From Accumulibacter sp. (GTDB lineage Bacteria; Pseudomonadota; Gammaproteobacteria; Burkholderiales; Rhodocyclaceae), in the NCBI RefSeq assembly GCF_029255125.1, contig NZ_JAPUVR010000063.1, positions 1 through 33,045 of the forward strand: a DNA stretch of 33,045 nt. The letters run 5' to 3'. Positions within the stretch are counted from its first letter, which is position 1; each line of letters starts with the position of its first letter. A model generated the notes under the pieces. It had not been told where the DNA came from. It searched no databases and worked only from the letters and a program-made list of their open reading frames with translations. Made by a program: the position numbers and the translations under genes. Below, one piece after another: positions 8,583-16,378 of the stretch.

Positions 8583-8937
8583 GCGACATCCGGCACTTTG
8601 CCGCCCTGATCGTAGAACCGCAGTTCGCCAAGGCGCTTGTGGCAAGCTCGCTGTGGTGCGAGCAAAGCTGCTCGGCCGACGGATCGAGGCGGGCCAGGGT
8701 GCGCCGGACAGCAGCCACTTGCGCTGGTGGAGCACGGTCGGACTTGCTGATCAGCAGGCGGTCGGCCATGGCGATCTGCTTGACCGCTTCGGCGTGCCCT
8801 GCCAGTTTGCGGCACGACATGCGTCACGTAGACGACGGTTCCCACGCCGCCGTCACCATCCCCGGTTGGCGAAGCAGTTGGTTGAGCACAGTCGTCTGGC
8901 CGGCGCCGAAAAGGCCGCTGAGCAGGGTGACCGCCAT
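8583..8937 (-). pseudogene. Remnant of a CobW/G3E-family GTPase gene
   Basis: CobW/COG0523 proteins are P-loop GTPases that act as metal chaperones. From the ATG at 8937 the minus strand reads MAVTLLSGLFGAGQTTVLNQLLRQPG, a clear CobW N-terminus, but the Walker A lysine is glutamine (GAGQTT instead of GAGKTT). About ten residues later comes the region that normally lies over a hundred residues downstream, so the switch regions and the CxCC metal motif are deleted. A TGA stands at 8824-8826. The same frame then reads GHAEAVKQIAMADRLLISKSD, the guanine-specificity segment (normally TKTD or NKTD), and LARLDPSAEQL. A further family-like stretch, FYDQGGKVPDVAA (about 8583-8624), is in another frame. 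Three independent lesions make this a dead gene. The family call rests on motif recognition only. It points the same way as cas3 and ends before the candidate cas promoter. Confidence 0.72.
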
Positions 8938-9308
8938 CCGGCGTTCAATGTCCCGTGAAGACGTGCGACGCTCTGAACGCAGGGCCGGCATTAGCGTTGT
9001 TCGTGGCGCTCGCACGTCTGGGCACGGGCGTCTTGCGCAAGGCGATTCGTTCGCCGATCAGGTGGTCGCGCGACTGGCGGTCGAGCTGGCGCCAAGCTTT
9101 GCCGGGGTGGCGACAAGGCGGGCGCTGCCGAGTGCAACGGTCGCCATCCGGAAGAGCGGGAGGAAAGGAGGAAAGCAGGGAGGAGGAAGCGGGCGCTTGT
9201 CGGCCCCCTTCCGTGTCGGCATGGCCTTCGCGGGCAATCCGGGAAACGCCCGGATGCCCGTTTGCTTACGAGGTCTGTGCCAAGGCGGTGAATCCGTCTC
9301 GCGCGCGG
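8938..9308. other. Non-coding stretch between gdhA and the GTPase remnant
   Basis: No open frame here resembles a protein I know. The segment holds a purine-rich run on the plus strand (about 9149-9195, almost only A and G) and the strong inverted repeat at 9231-9260. Either may belong to the end of the gdhA transcript, which reads into this stretch on the minus strand. Confidence 0.5.
9231..9260. terminator. GC-rich inverted repeat downstream of gdhA
   Basis: Plus-strand CGGGCAATCCGGG (9231-9243) pairs with CCCGGATGCCCG (9249-9260) over 12 base pairs with a single bulged A and a five-base loop. The repeat lies about 50 bases after the gdhA stop. There is no clear T-tract on the minus-strand exit side; the plus-strand exit has TTTG. 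It may act as a terminator or 3'-end stabilising hairpin of gdhA. Function is inference from position and stem strength. Confidence 0.45.
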
Positions 9309-10649
9309 TCAGTAGGTGCCCTGCGCCATCATGGCATCGGCCACCTTGACGAAACCAGCGATATTTGCGCCATCCACATAGTTGACGAAGCCATTCTTCT
9401 CGCCGTAACGCACGCAGTTGTTGTGAATGTCGGTCATGATCAGGTGCAGACGCGCGTCGACTTCGTCGCGTTCCCACGGCAGGCGCTCGGCGTTCTGAGT
9501 CATCTCCAGGCCGGACGTGGCGACACCGCCGGCGTTCGAGGCCTTGCCCGGCGCATAGAGGATCTTCGCCGCGAGGAAGACTTCGACCGCCTCGAGCGTC
9601 GATGGCATGTTGGCGCCTTCGGCGACGCATTGGACGCCGTTCTTGACCAGTTCCTTGGCGTCTTCGCCGTCGATCTCGTTCTGCGTTGCGCTCGGCAGCG
9701 CGATATCGACCGGCACGATCCAGGGCTTCTTGCCGTGCTCGTACTGGAGGCCAAAGCGCTTCGCATAGTCGGCAACGCGGCCGTAATGGTTGTTCTTGAT
9801 GTCCATCAGCGCATCGAGCTTCTCGCGCGTGAAGCCCGCTTCGTCGATCACGCTGCCATCCGAATCAGAACAGGTCACCACCTTGCCGCCGAGCTCCAGG
9901 ATCTTTTCGATGGTGTATTGGGCGACGTTGCCTGAGCCGGAAACCGAGACGCGTTTTCCTTCGAACGACATGTTCTTGCGCGCCAGCATCTCCTGCACGA
10001 AATAGACGACCCCGTAACCGGTTGCCTCGGGCCGGATCAGGCTGCCGCCAAAGGAAAGACCCTTGCCGGTAAACACGCAGGCCGCATTGTTCGACAGCTT
10101 CTTCATCATGCCGGCCATGAAACCGACCTCGCGGCCGCCGACCCCGATATCGCCCGCCGGGACATCGGTGTCCGGGCCCAGGTGGCGATACAGTTCGATC
10201 ATCAGCGCCTGACAAAAGCGCATCACTTCGCCTCTGCTCTTGCCTTTTGGATCGAAATTGGAGCCGCCTTTGCCGCCGCCCATCGGCAGCGTCGTCAGTG
10301 CATTCTTGAAGGTCTGCTCGAAGGCGAGGAACTTGAGGATGGACAGATTGACCGAGGGGTGAAAGCGCATGCCACCCTTGAAGGGTCCGATCGCTGAACT
10401 GTGCTGAACGCGGAAGGCGCGGTTGACATGCGTGTCGCCATGGTCGTCGACCCAGGCAACGCGGAACTGGATTGCCCGCTCCGGTTCGACCAGGCGCTCG
10501 AGCAGACCGGACTCGGCATAGCGCGGATTGCTGCTGATGAAGCCCCACAGACTGGCCATCACCTCTTGAACGGCTTGCAGGAACTCCGGCTGATTCGGGT
10601 CGCGCGCCCGCACGTAGTCCATGAAACTGGATAGATCCTTGTACTTCAT
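9309..10649 (-). CDS. gdhA: NADP-type glutamate dehydrogenase
   Basis: The enzyme converts 2-oxoglutarate and ammonium to glutamate with reducing power from NAD(P)H, in the cytoplasm. The 446-residue protein has the length of hexameric bacterial GdhA. Substrate-binding and catalytic segments are intact: GPFKGGMRFHP (K91), FEQTFKNALTTLPMGGGKGGSNFDPKGKS (K115 and catalytic K127), and VPAGDIGVGGREVGFM (D167). The Rossmann motif GSGNVA is near residues 238-243, and SDSDG after the second beta strand fits NADPH rather than NADH use. The C-terminus has ASNAGGVATSGLEM. The ATG at 10649 follows a G-rich stretch that is only a fair ribosome site. The gene is monocistronic and divergent from the next gene. 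Coenzyme choice is inferred from the family. Confidence 0.97.
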   Translation of the reverse strand: MKYKDLSSFMDYVRARDPNQPEFLQAVQEVMASLWGFISSNPRYAESGLLERLVEPERAIQFRVAWVDDHGDTHVNRAFRVQHSSAIGPFKGGMRFHPSVNLSILKFLAFEQTFKNALTTLPMGGGKGGSNFDPKGKSRGEVMRFCQALMIELYRHLGPDTDVPAGDIGVGGREVGFMAGMMKKLSNNAACVFTGKGLSFGGSLIRPEATGYGVVYFVQEMLARKNMSFEGKRVSVSGSGNVAQYTIEKILELGGKVVTCSDSDGSVIDEAGFTREKLDALMDIKNNHYGRVADYAKRFGLQYEHGKKPWIVPVDIALPSATQNEIDGEDAKELVKNGVQCVAEGANMPSTLEAVEVFLAAKILYAPGKASNAGGVATSGLEMTQNAERLPWERDEVDARLHLIMTDIHNNCVRYGEKNGFVNYVDGANIAGFVKVADAMMAQGTY

Positions 10650-11081
10650 CCTAAGCCCCCATTTACGTTGTCAATAATCCCTAAAGCTTGGGCACTCGAA
10701 TGCTGCAGTGCGGCAAGCAAGGAAGGATTGTATGCCCCGAATTGGTGCATGTGCAAGCTGTTCGTCGGGGCATGCAGCGACCCTCGTCCGGCCGCATGGG
10801 CCTTTGCCGGGCGCCTGATGCGGCAACCTCTCGCTGGCGATGGCCGCTTTCTCCCGTTGTCCGTCAAAGGGTCCCGCCCGCCGACCGAGTGGACGCGCAG
10901 ACGTCATCGGCCATGCATCAATTCCGCGCTTTCATTGACAAGCTGGCAGGGGAACTGCACGATGTCGGGCCACCGACAGGCGAAGTGGATCCTGGGCAGT
11001 CGCGCCTGTCTGCGGCCTGAGCCTTGCCGGCCCTGTTCGCCATTCGACTGACCCGGCTCAGCGCAGGAGCAGGCACCCATC
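10650..11081. other. Divergent intergenic region, gdhA / ATP-grasp protein
   Basis: This 432-base region separates two divergent genes and should contain both promoters, but I find no pair of hexamers good enough to mark. Several open frames cross it; none resembles a known protein. The least implausible is a 35-codon frame from the ATG at 10913 (MHQFRAFIDKLAGEL and onward, ending at 11020), which has a normal-looking composition but no clear ribosome site. I do not call it a gene. Confidence 0.4.
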
Positions 11082-13622
11082 ATGGTCACCAGATTCCATC
11101 CCACGACAGGCCTGACGGGACTCGACGGCGTACTGCACGGGGTACGGCCGGGCGACAATATCGTTTGGCAGGTCGAGTCGCTCGACAAGTATCGGGCGCT
11201 CGTCGAACCCTACGCTGCGGCTGCACGCGCTGAGCGGATGCGGCTGATCTACTTCCGCTTTGCCGACCATCCGCCATTGCTCGCCGAGGTCGAAACGTAC
11301 CATCCGGACCCCGCCGAGGGCTTCGACGCATTTGTCGATCGGGTGCACTCGGTCATCGAGGCCGCGGGCCGGGAAACGCTCTACGTCTTCGACTGCTTGT
11401 CGCACCTGGCCGACGCCTGGCAGTCGGACCGCATGATGGGCAATTTCTTTCGCCTGACCTGCCCGCGGCTGTTCGACCTCAACACCGTCACTTATTTCGG
11501 CGTTTTCCGCAACCGTCACGCGCCGGCGGCGATTGGCGTGATCACGGATACGACGCAGTTTCTGATCGACGTCTTTCAGTGCCGCGACAAGCTCTACCTG
11601 CGGCCCATCAAGGTTCAGCATCGGTCCACGGCGGTGATGAACCTGATTCACGCCTGGGAGACCGGCGACTGCTTTCGTCCGGTGCGCGACAGCGGCACCG
11701 TCTCGGAGATTCTCGCCAACTCGCAGTGGCCCGGCCTCGAGGACAACGCCATCGTCGGCCATTGGCAGCGCCAGTTTTCTGCAGCGAAAGCGGTGGCGGC
11801 GCGCCGGGCGGGTTCTCCCGATCCAGCCGAGGAAGAGTGGTTCGTTCGCCTGAGTCGCCTGCTCTTCCCGGTCGATCCTTCGATGGCGCGCCTGATCGAC
11901 GAATACCTGCGGCTCGACGACTTGCTCACGGCGCGCACGCGGATGATCGGCAGCGGCACGATCGGCGGCAAGGCGCTCGGCATGCTGCTGGCGCGCGCCG
12001 TCTTGCGGCGCGACGCGCCGCAGCTCGAAGCTCGGCTCGAAGCGCACGATTCCTTTTATATCGGCGCCGAAGTGTTCGATACCTTCATGGTGCATAACGG
12101 CTTGTGGTGGATACGGCGTCGTCAGCGCGCTCCGGAGACCTACCTGCAGGAAGTCGATGCAGCGCGCGCGCGCGTGCTCGCCGGCCGTTTCTCGCCGACG
12201 GTAAAACGTCAGTTCGAAGGCATGCTGGAATACTTCGGCGAATGGCCGTTCATCGTACGTTCGAGTTCGCGGTTGGAGGACCGCTACGGCAACGCCTTTG
12301 CCGGTCAGTACGACAGCGTCTTCTGCGCCAATCGCGGCCCGTGGGAAAAGCGGCTGGAGAGCCTGCTTGACGCAGTGCGTCGCGTCTACGCGAGCACGAT
12401 GAGCGAGCAGGCGCTGCGCTACCGCGAACGGCGCGGCCTGCTCGGCGAGAATGAACAGATGGCCGTGCTCATCATGCGCGTGTCAGGCACGGCGGGCGGT
12501 CCCTATTTTCATCCGCACGCTGCCGGTGTCGGCCTGTCGGTGAACCCATATCGCTGGAACCCGCATATCGACGTCAAGGCGGGAGTGATCCGGCTGGTCG
12601 CTGGCCTGGGCACGCGCGCCGTTGATCGCACGGACGACGACTACACCCGGCTGGTGGCGCTCAACGCACCGGAATTGCGGCCCGAAACCAGCTTCGGCGA
12701 CATCGCGCGCCACGCCCAGCGGCGCATGGATGCCATCGACCTGGACGCCGACCGCGTCGTCAGCGGTCCGTTCGCCGAAATGGTGAGCGAGCAGGCCGAC
12801 TTTCCGCTTGATCTGTTCACGACACGCGAAGAAGCGGGCAAGCCTGCCTTCCTGACCTTCGATCGCCTCTTGCGCGAGACGCCCTTTGTCGCCGATCTGC
12901 GCGACATGCTGGCAACCCTGCATGCCGCCTATCGTCATCCGGTGGAAATCGAATTCGCGCTGAACGTGCTGCCGGAAGGTGGATATCGCATCAATCTGCT
13001 GCAATGCCGCCCGGTGCAGATGCGCAACGTCGATGGCGGCGCCAGCGTAACGCCGCGCTTCGAACGGCCGGCGCCAATCGAGGCACAGGGCGCGGTGATC
13101 GGACCGAGCCGCGAGCTGCATCCCGACCGGCTGGTCTATGTCGTGCCCGACGGTTACGGCGCGATGAGCCTTGGTGCGCGGCACGATGTGGCGCGTCTGA
13201 TCGGTCGCATCAACCAGGCGAGCGGTCAGCACACGCTTCTCGTGCTCGGTCCGGGACGCTGGGGAACGCGCGATCCCTGGCTCGGTCTGCCGGTGAACTT
13301 CAACGACATCAACCGGGTAGCCGCGCTCTGCGAGATCGTTGCGATGAACCGGAATCTCGTCCCCGATGTGTCGCTCGGCACGCATTTTCTCAACGAGCTG
13401 ATCGAAGCCGATATGCTGTATTTCGCCCTGTTTCCCGATCGGGAGGGCAATCGCCTCGACGAGGCTTTCCTGCTCGCGCAGCCGAACCGCCTGGCCGAAA
13501 TCCTGCCTGGGCAAGGCTATCTGGCCGACGCCGTGCGGGTGATCGACGTTCCCGCCGGGACGGTGCAACTGCTGGCCGATGCGGAGAGCCAGCGCGTCGC
13601 GATCTACCTGGACGGTGGCTGA
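11082..13622 (+). CDS. PEP/pyruvate-binding (ATP-grasp) domain protein with degenerate KaiC-like N-terminus
   Basis: The 846-residue protein has three parts. Residues 1-230 begin TTGLTGLDGVLHGVRPGDNI, the opening of KaiC/RecA-like ATPases, but the phosphate loop is replaced by WQVESLDKYRAL; a Walker B-like YVFDCLSHL is near 101-109. Residues of about 290-650 match the ATP-grasp domain of PEP synthase and pyruvate phosphate dikinase: GTIGGKALGM (292-301), FIVRSSSRLEDRYGNAFAGQ (390-409), then VEIEFAL and INLLQCRPVQ. The last 190 residues hold LLVLGPGRWGTRDPWLGLP, found in a group of uncharacterised relatives. The phosphohistidine domain and the PEP-binding barrel are absent, so it cannot be a complete PEP synthase. 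It may phosphorylate or bind another partner using ATP; the substrate is unknown. It appears to be transcribed alone. The start follows a weak AGGAG. Confidence 0.85.
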   Translation: MVTRFHPTTGLTGLDGVLHGVRPGDNIVWQVESLDKYRALVEPYAAAARAERMRLIYFRFADHPPLLAEVETYHPDPAEGFDAFVDRVHSVIEAAGRETLYVFDCLSHLADAWQSDRMMGNFFRLTCPRLFDLNTVTYFGVFRNRHAPAAIGVITDTTQFLIDVFQCRDKLYLRPIKVQHRSTAVMNLIHAWETGDCFRPVRDSGTVSEILANSQWPGLEDNAIVGHWQRQFSAAKAVAARRAGSPDPAEEEWFVRLSRLLFPVDPSMARLIDEYLRLDDLLTARTRMIGSGTIGGKALGMLLARAVLRRDAPQLEARLEAHDSFYIGAEVFDTFMVHNGLWWIRRRQRAPETYLQEVDAARARVLAGRFSPTVKRQFEGMLEYFGEWPFIVRSSSRLEDRYGNAFAGQYDSVFCANRGPWEKRLESLLDAVRRVYASTMSEQALRYRERRGLLGENEQMAVLIMRVSGTAGGPYFHPHAAGVGLSVNPYRWNPHIDVKAGVIRLVAGLGTRAVDRTDDDYTRLVALNAPELRPETSFGDIARHAQRRMDAIDLDADRVVSGPFAEMVSEQADFPLDLFTTREEAGKPAFLTFDRLLRETPFVADLRDMLATLHAAYRHPVEIEFALNVLPEGGYRINLLQCRPVQMRNVDGGASVTPRFERPAPIEAQGAVIGPSRELHPDRLVYVVPDGYGAMSLGARHDVARLIGRINQASGQHTLLVLGPGRWGTRDPWLGLPVNFNDINRVAALCEIVAMNRNLVPDVSLGTHFLNELIEADMLYFALFPDREGNRLDEAFLLAQPNRLAEILPGQGYLADAVRVIDVPAGTVQLLADAESQRVAIYLDGG

Positions 13623-13834
13623 TCGTTGGGCGCCTGCGGCCGGCTGCCAGAGGGGTGATCTGCCGCTTGGGGGCGCGCCATTACCGCTTGGCTTTGCGCC
13701 AGGCATCGTCGAGGCGTCGGCGTCGGCGGTATGGTGCCAGGCGGCGGTTCGCCCGATCTTGTCTCTGGTTGATCGAGCGATGTGCGGCTGGATGAGTTCT
13801 TGCAAGCCGGCCGATCCTCGGCGCGGCGCCTGGG

Positions 13835-14410
13835 CTATTGCGTCGGACGCGCGGTGATCTCGACGCGCCGGTTGATCGGGCTGGCGGGATCGCTCTTGTC
13901 CTTGAGCTGCTCGGAGCCGACGCCGATGGCGCTGGCGAAGGATGGGGAAAGCGCGTAGTTGCGGAGGAAATACTGACGTACGGCTTCGGCGCGCTGCTGC
14001 GACAGCCGTCTGTTCAATTGCACCGAACCGGTGATGTCGGTGTGGCCGACGAAAACGACCTTGTTGCCGGATGCTTCGTTGCGTTTGAAGATCGGACCGA
14101 ACTGGGCCAGCAGGCGCCTTGCCGCCTCGCTGAGCTGAGCCGAACCGGTGGCGAACGAAATTCCGACGGGGAGCGAAAATACTCTCCGGGAGACGATCTG
14201 CCCGCAGGTGAACCCGGCCTTGGCCGCTTCTGCGCAATCGTCACTGTTGCCTGCCGACGGGAAAAGGCCACTTTCGATGGCTTCTGGCGTCAGTTCCGCG
14301 CTGATCTCCACGCTTTCGTCGGGCGGTTGGGCGAGGGCTGGCGACGCCAGCGCTGCCAGTCCGAGCAAGGCGCAAAAGGAAGCAAGCGTGCGGAACTTGA
14401 TGGTGATCAT
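13835..14410 (-). CDS. Exported OmpA-like domain protein
   Basis: OmpA C-terminal domains bind meso-diaminopimelate of peptidoglycan and anchor or sense the cell wall. The 191-residue product has a signal peptide (basic MITIKFR, hydrophobic run, probable cleavage after SPALA at residue 27). Next comes a linker with two cysteines (DDCAEAAKAGFTCGQ), then the OmpA-like domain at about 78-188: ISFATGSAQLSEAARRLL, VVFVGHTDITGSVQLNRRLSQQRAEAVRQYF and INRRVEI. There is no beta-barrel and no clear lipobox, so it should be a soluble periplasmic protein. The ATG at 14410 is preferred over one nine codons upstream because GGAGA lies five bases before it. A TATAAT about 120 bases upstream suggests its own promoter. 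It lies downstream of, and parallel to, the caspase-like gene. Confidence 0.9.
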   Translation of the reverse strand: MITIKFRTLASFCALLGLAALASPALAQPPDESVEISAELTPEAIESGLFPSAGNSDDCAEAAKAGFTCGQIVSRRVFSLPVGISFATGSAQLSEAARRLLAQFGPIFKRNEASGNKVVFVGHTDITGSVQLNRRLSQQRAEAVRQYFLRNYALSPSFASAIGVGSEQLKDKSDPASPINRRVEITARPTQ

Positions 14411-14529
14411 GGGCCTCTCCAATTGATCTAAGAACAAAGGCCGATCGACGCGGATACACGGCGAACTCGCCGATCGTCGCCTGGCTCGACCTGTCCAACC
14501 CGCCTCCTTCAGGATTTGGACGTTTTTTG

Positions 14530-14535
14530 ATTATA
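14530..14535 (-). promoter_or_regulatory. Candidate -10 box for the ompA-like gene
   Basis: The minus strand carries a perfect TATAAT in an AT-rich patch between the caspase-like gene and the OmpA-like gene. The best -35 at 17-base spacing, TGAGGA, is poor. Transcription would start near 14523, leaving a leader of about 110 bases. Confidence 0.4.
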
Positions 14536-14606
14536 CATCGCACATGCTCGTTTCCTCAGCATCCGGCACGCCGCCGAGGTGGCACGGCGGAGCGCCGGTG
14601 CGGATT

Positions 14607-16043
14607 TCAACAGGCTTCCGATTTGCGTGATCCGCAGAGGCCTTTCGGTGGCTGATAGCCCAGTCGTTCAGCTTCCGGACCGAAAAACTCGGCGTCTGGA
14701 TCGGACTTCTCGGCCAGGCGGCGATAAAGCTCGTAGCAGGCGATGGCGTTGCCGAGCAGGGCAGAGTAGCGCAGCCACTGTTCGCCACGCAGTGGGTTCG
14801 CCGTCAGGCCGTTGCTGCCCAGGCGATACATCTCGGAAATTCGCGCTGCCGCATCCTTGTCGCCGCGCAACGCTTTGCCCAGATCCTCGCTGAATCGATC
14901 ATCGCCGCGCGCCGCGGTAAAGGCGCTGGTGGACAGGCGAACGAAGCGGCTCGACAAGGCGCGCAGGGCGTCGTCGGCGCCGGCGAGGGCGACGCGGGCT
15001 TGTGTCTCGTACTTGCTGCCCGGGTAGGTGCGGAGAAATTCCTCGGCGGCACGCCGGATGTCGGCCGGGGCCAGCAGCGTCAGTTGCCGGGCATATGCCT
15101 CATCTTCGGCGCTGCGTGCTTCCAGGGCGCCGCGCTGCCGCCCGAGGCGGAAGATGCCGGTCTGTCCGGCGGTGATGTGCGGCCGTTGGGCAAGACGACG
15201 GACAATTTCAACTGTGTGCGACGACATCGTTTGCTGCACGCGCTGGCGGGTCAGCTCGAAGATGTCGTTGATCGGTGTTTCGTCGCCGACTTCGTTCAAG
15301 GTTCGGACCAGTTCGCGAGTGTAGAAGCTGTTCTGGTTGGGATCGCTCGGCGACAACGAAACCTGCCCGGCGCTGGCTGAAAAAGCGACGAGGCAGCCGG
15401 TTGGCGCGCTCGAATAGTTGAACGCGCCGCTCTTTTCCTGTGCTGACAAGCCGTCGCGACAGGCGTCGATGATGGCAATACCGAGACCGGGATAGCGCTG
15501 CGGAAAAGTTGTCAGCACGTCGTCCTGCAGGTTGATCGACTTTTCCCTGGCTTTCGGGTCGTCGGTTGCGACCTGTGCCGGCAGCAGGTAGTTGCGTCCT
15601 TCGAACTGCATGCCGTGGCCACAGAAATAGATCAGGCCGACCGTCCGCCCATCGTCGGGCAGGGCGCGCAAGCGTTGGCGGAAGCGCTCGAGGCGGTTGG
15701 CGAAGGCTGCGCGGTCGAGATCGTTCTCCACCGTGACCGCGAAGCCGTGTCGGCGCAGCGCAGCCTCCAGGTCGCGGCCGTTCTTGCGCGCCGGCCAGAT
15801 GTTCTTGCCGGCTGGATACGTTCCGCAGCAGACGAGTAGCGCCAGGCGACTTCCCGGCGCCCCTTCGCTGGCAGCGCCGGCCGCCGGCTCGGCCAGGGCG
15901 TCGCGCGCGCCAAACGGCTTGCCGGCGAGCAGGAGCGCGAGCAGCGCGCGCCAAGCACGGCCGGCAAACTCGCGTCGGCGGGCCGATTGAAGCTCAGCTT
16001 CCGTTGTTGCTGGAGCACTTGTCCTCACCCGGCGATCTCGCAC
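14607..16043 (-). CDS. Exported caspase-like (peptidase C14 family) protein with Sel1-like tail
   Basis: Caspase-fold peptidases cut after specific residues with a His-Cys dyad; bacterial members include metacaspases and orthocaspases. The 478-residue product has a basic N-terminus and a hydrophobic stretch (about 30-50) that may be a signal peptide or membrane anchor. The domain begins RLALLVCCGTYPAGKNIWPARKNGRDL. It has LIYFCGHGMQFEGRNYLLP with H143 and IAIIDACRDG with C195, so the dyad is intact. From about 320 the protein is helical, and the end (RGEQWLRYSALLGNAIACYELYRRLAE) looks like a Sel1/TPR-type repeat, suggesting partner binding. The start is a GTG with GAGGAG six bases upstream. 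An extended -10 lies about 140 bases upstream. The natural substrate is unknown. The OmpA-like gene follows in the same direction. Confidence 0.88.
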   Translation of the reverse strand: MRDRRVRTSAPATTEAELQSARRREFAGRAWRALLALLLAGKPFGARDALAEPAAGAASEGAPGSRLALLVCCGTYPAGKNIWPARKNGRDLEAALRRHGFAVTVENDLDRAAFANRLERFRQRLRALPDDGRTVGLIYFCGHGMQFEGRNYLLPAQVATDDPKAREKSINLQDDVLTTFPQRYPGLGIAIIDACRDGLSAQEKSGAFNYSSAPTGCLVAFSASAGQVSLSPSDPNQNSFYTRELVRTLNEVGDETPINDIFELTRQRVQQTMSSHTVEIVRRLAQRPHITAGQTGIFRLGRQRGALEARSAEDEAYARQLTLLAPADIRRAAEEFLRTYPGSKYETQARVALAGADDALRALSSRFVRLSTSAFTAARGDDRFSEDLGKALRGDKDAAARISEMYRLGSNGLTANPLRGEQWLRYSALLGNAIACYELYRRLAEKSDPDAEFFGPEAERLGYQPPKGLCGSRKSEAC

Positions 16044-16378
16044 CAGTACTCCTCAGGCGTCCAGACAAACGGTTGAAAATTTGACAAATCGATGGTGTTG
16101 CGGCGACCGGCAGCGAATGGCCGCAGGCTGACACGCGCGGCCTTGTGCCGCTGGCCAAGGCCATTCCGGACCTGCGACGCGCAGTATAGCAATTGCGCGG
16201 AGTTGGCCGATGCCGGCTGACGTTGCGGCTTGGCCACCGCCGGCAGCCGTGGGTCGCCCGCCGGTCGGCCGTGCGCCGCCTCTTCCAAGCCCGGATGGTC
16301 CGCCCGAGCGGCTCTGTACAAGCCGACAAAACGCAGGTTATCATGAGCAATATCAATGGTTCGCGGGGAGAGGGCAGG
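16044..16378. other. Divergent intergenic region, caspase-like gene / tpsB
   Basis: The 335 bases between two divergent genes contain the extended -10 candidate for the minus-strand gene and a ribosome site (GGGGAG) before the tpsB start. I see no convincing -35/-10 pair for tpsB. Frames crossing the region are composition shadows. An in-frame ATG at 16343 could extend TpsB by 12 residues. Confidence 0.4.
16183..16191 (-). promoter_or_regulatory. Candidate extended -10 promoter for the caspase-like gene
   Basis: The minus strand reads TGCTATACT, an extended -10 element (TGn plus TATACT), which can work without a good -35. None is seen at 16-18 bases. It lies about 140 bases upstream of the GTG start at 16043. 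Confidence 0.4.

Noticed and set aside
8387-9308. Possible CRISPR array or leader next to cas3
   Set aside because: No 28-29-base unit recurs and there is no I-E-type repeat hairpin; the stretch is explained partly by the GTPase remnant.
10669-10674. A perfect TTGACA upstream of gdhA on the minus strand
   Set aside because: It ends 19 bases before the gdhA start codon, so a -10 at normal spacing would overlap the start codon. It cannot be the -35 of a normal gdhA promoter.
12483-14237. A 584-codon minus-strand frame opposite the ATP-grasp protein gene
   Set aside because: It crosses the gene boundary into the OmpA-like gene in another frame, has no domain, and competes with a gene that has clear motifs.
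14493-14528. GTCCAA / TTGGAC inverted repeat followed by a run of six T on the plus strand
   Set aside because: The loop is 17 bases, the stem is short, and no plus-strand gene lies upstream; genes on both sides read the other way.
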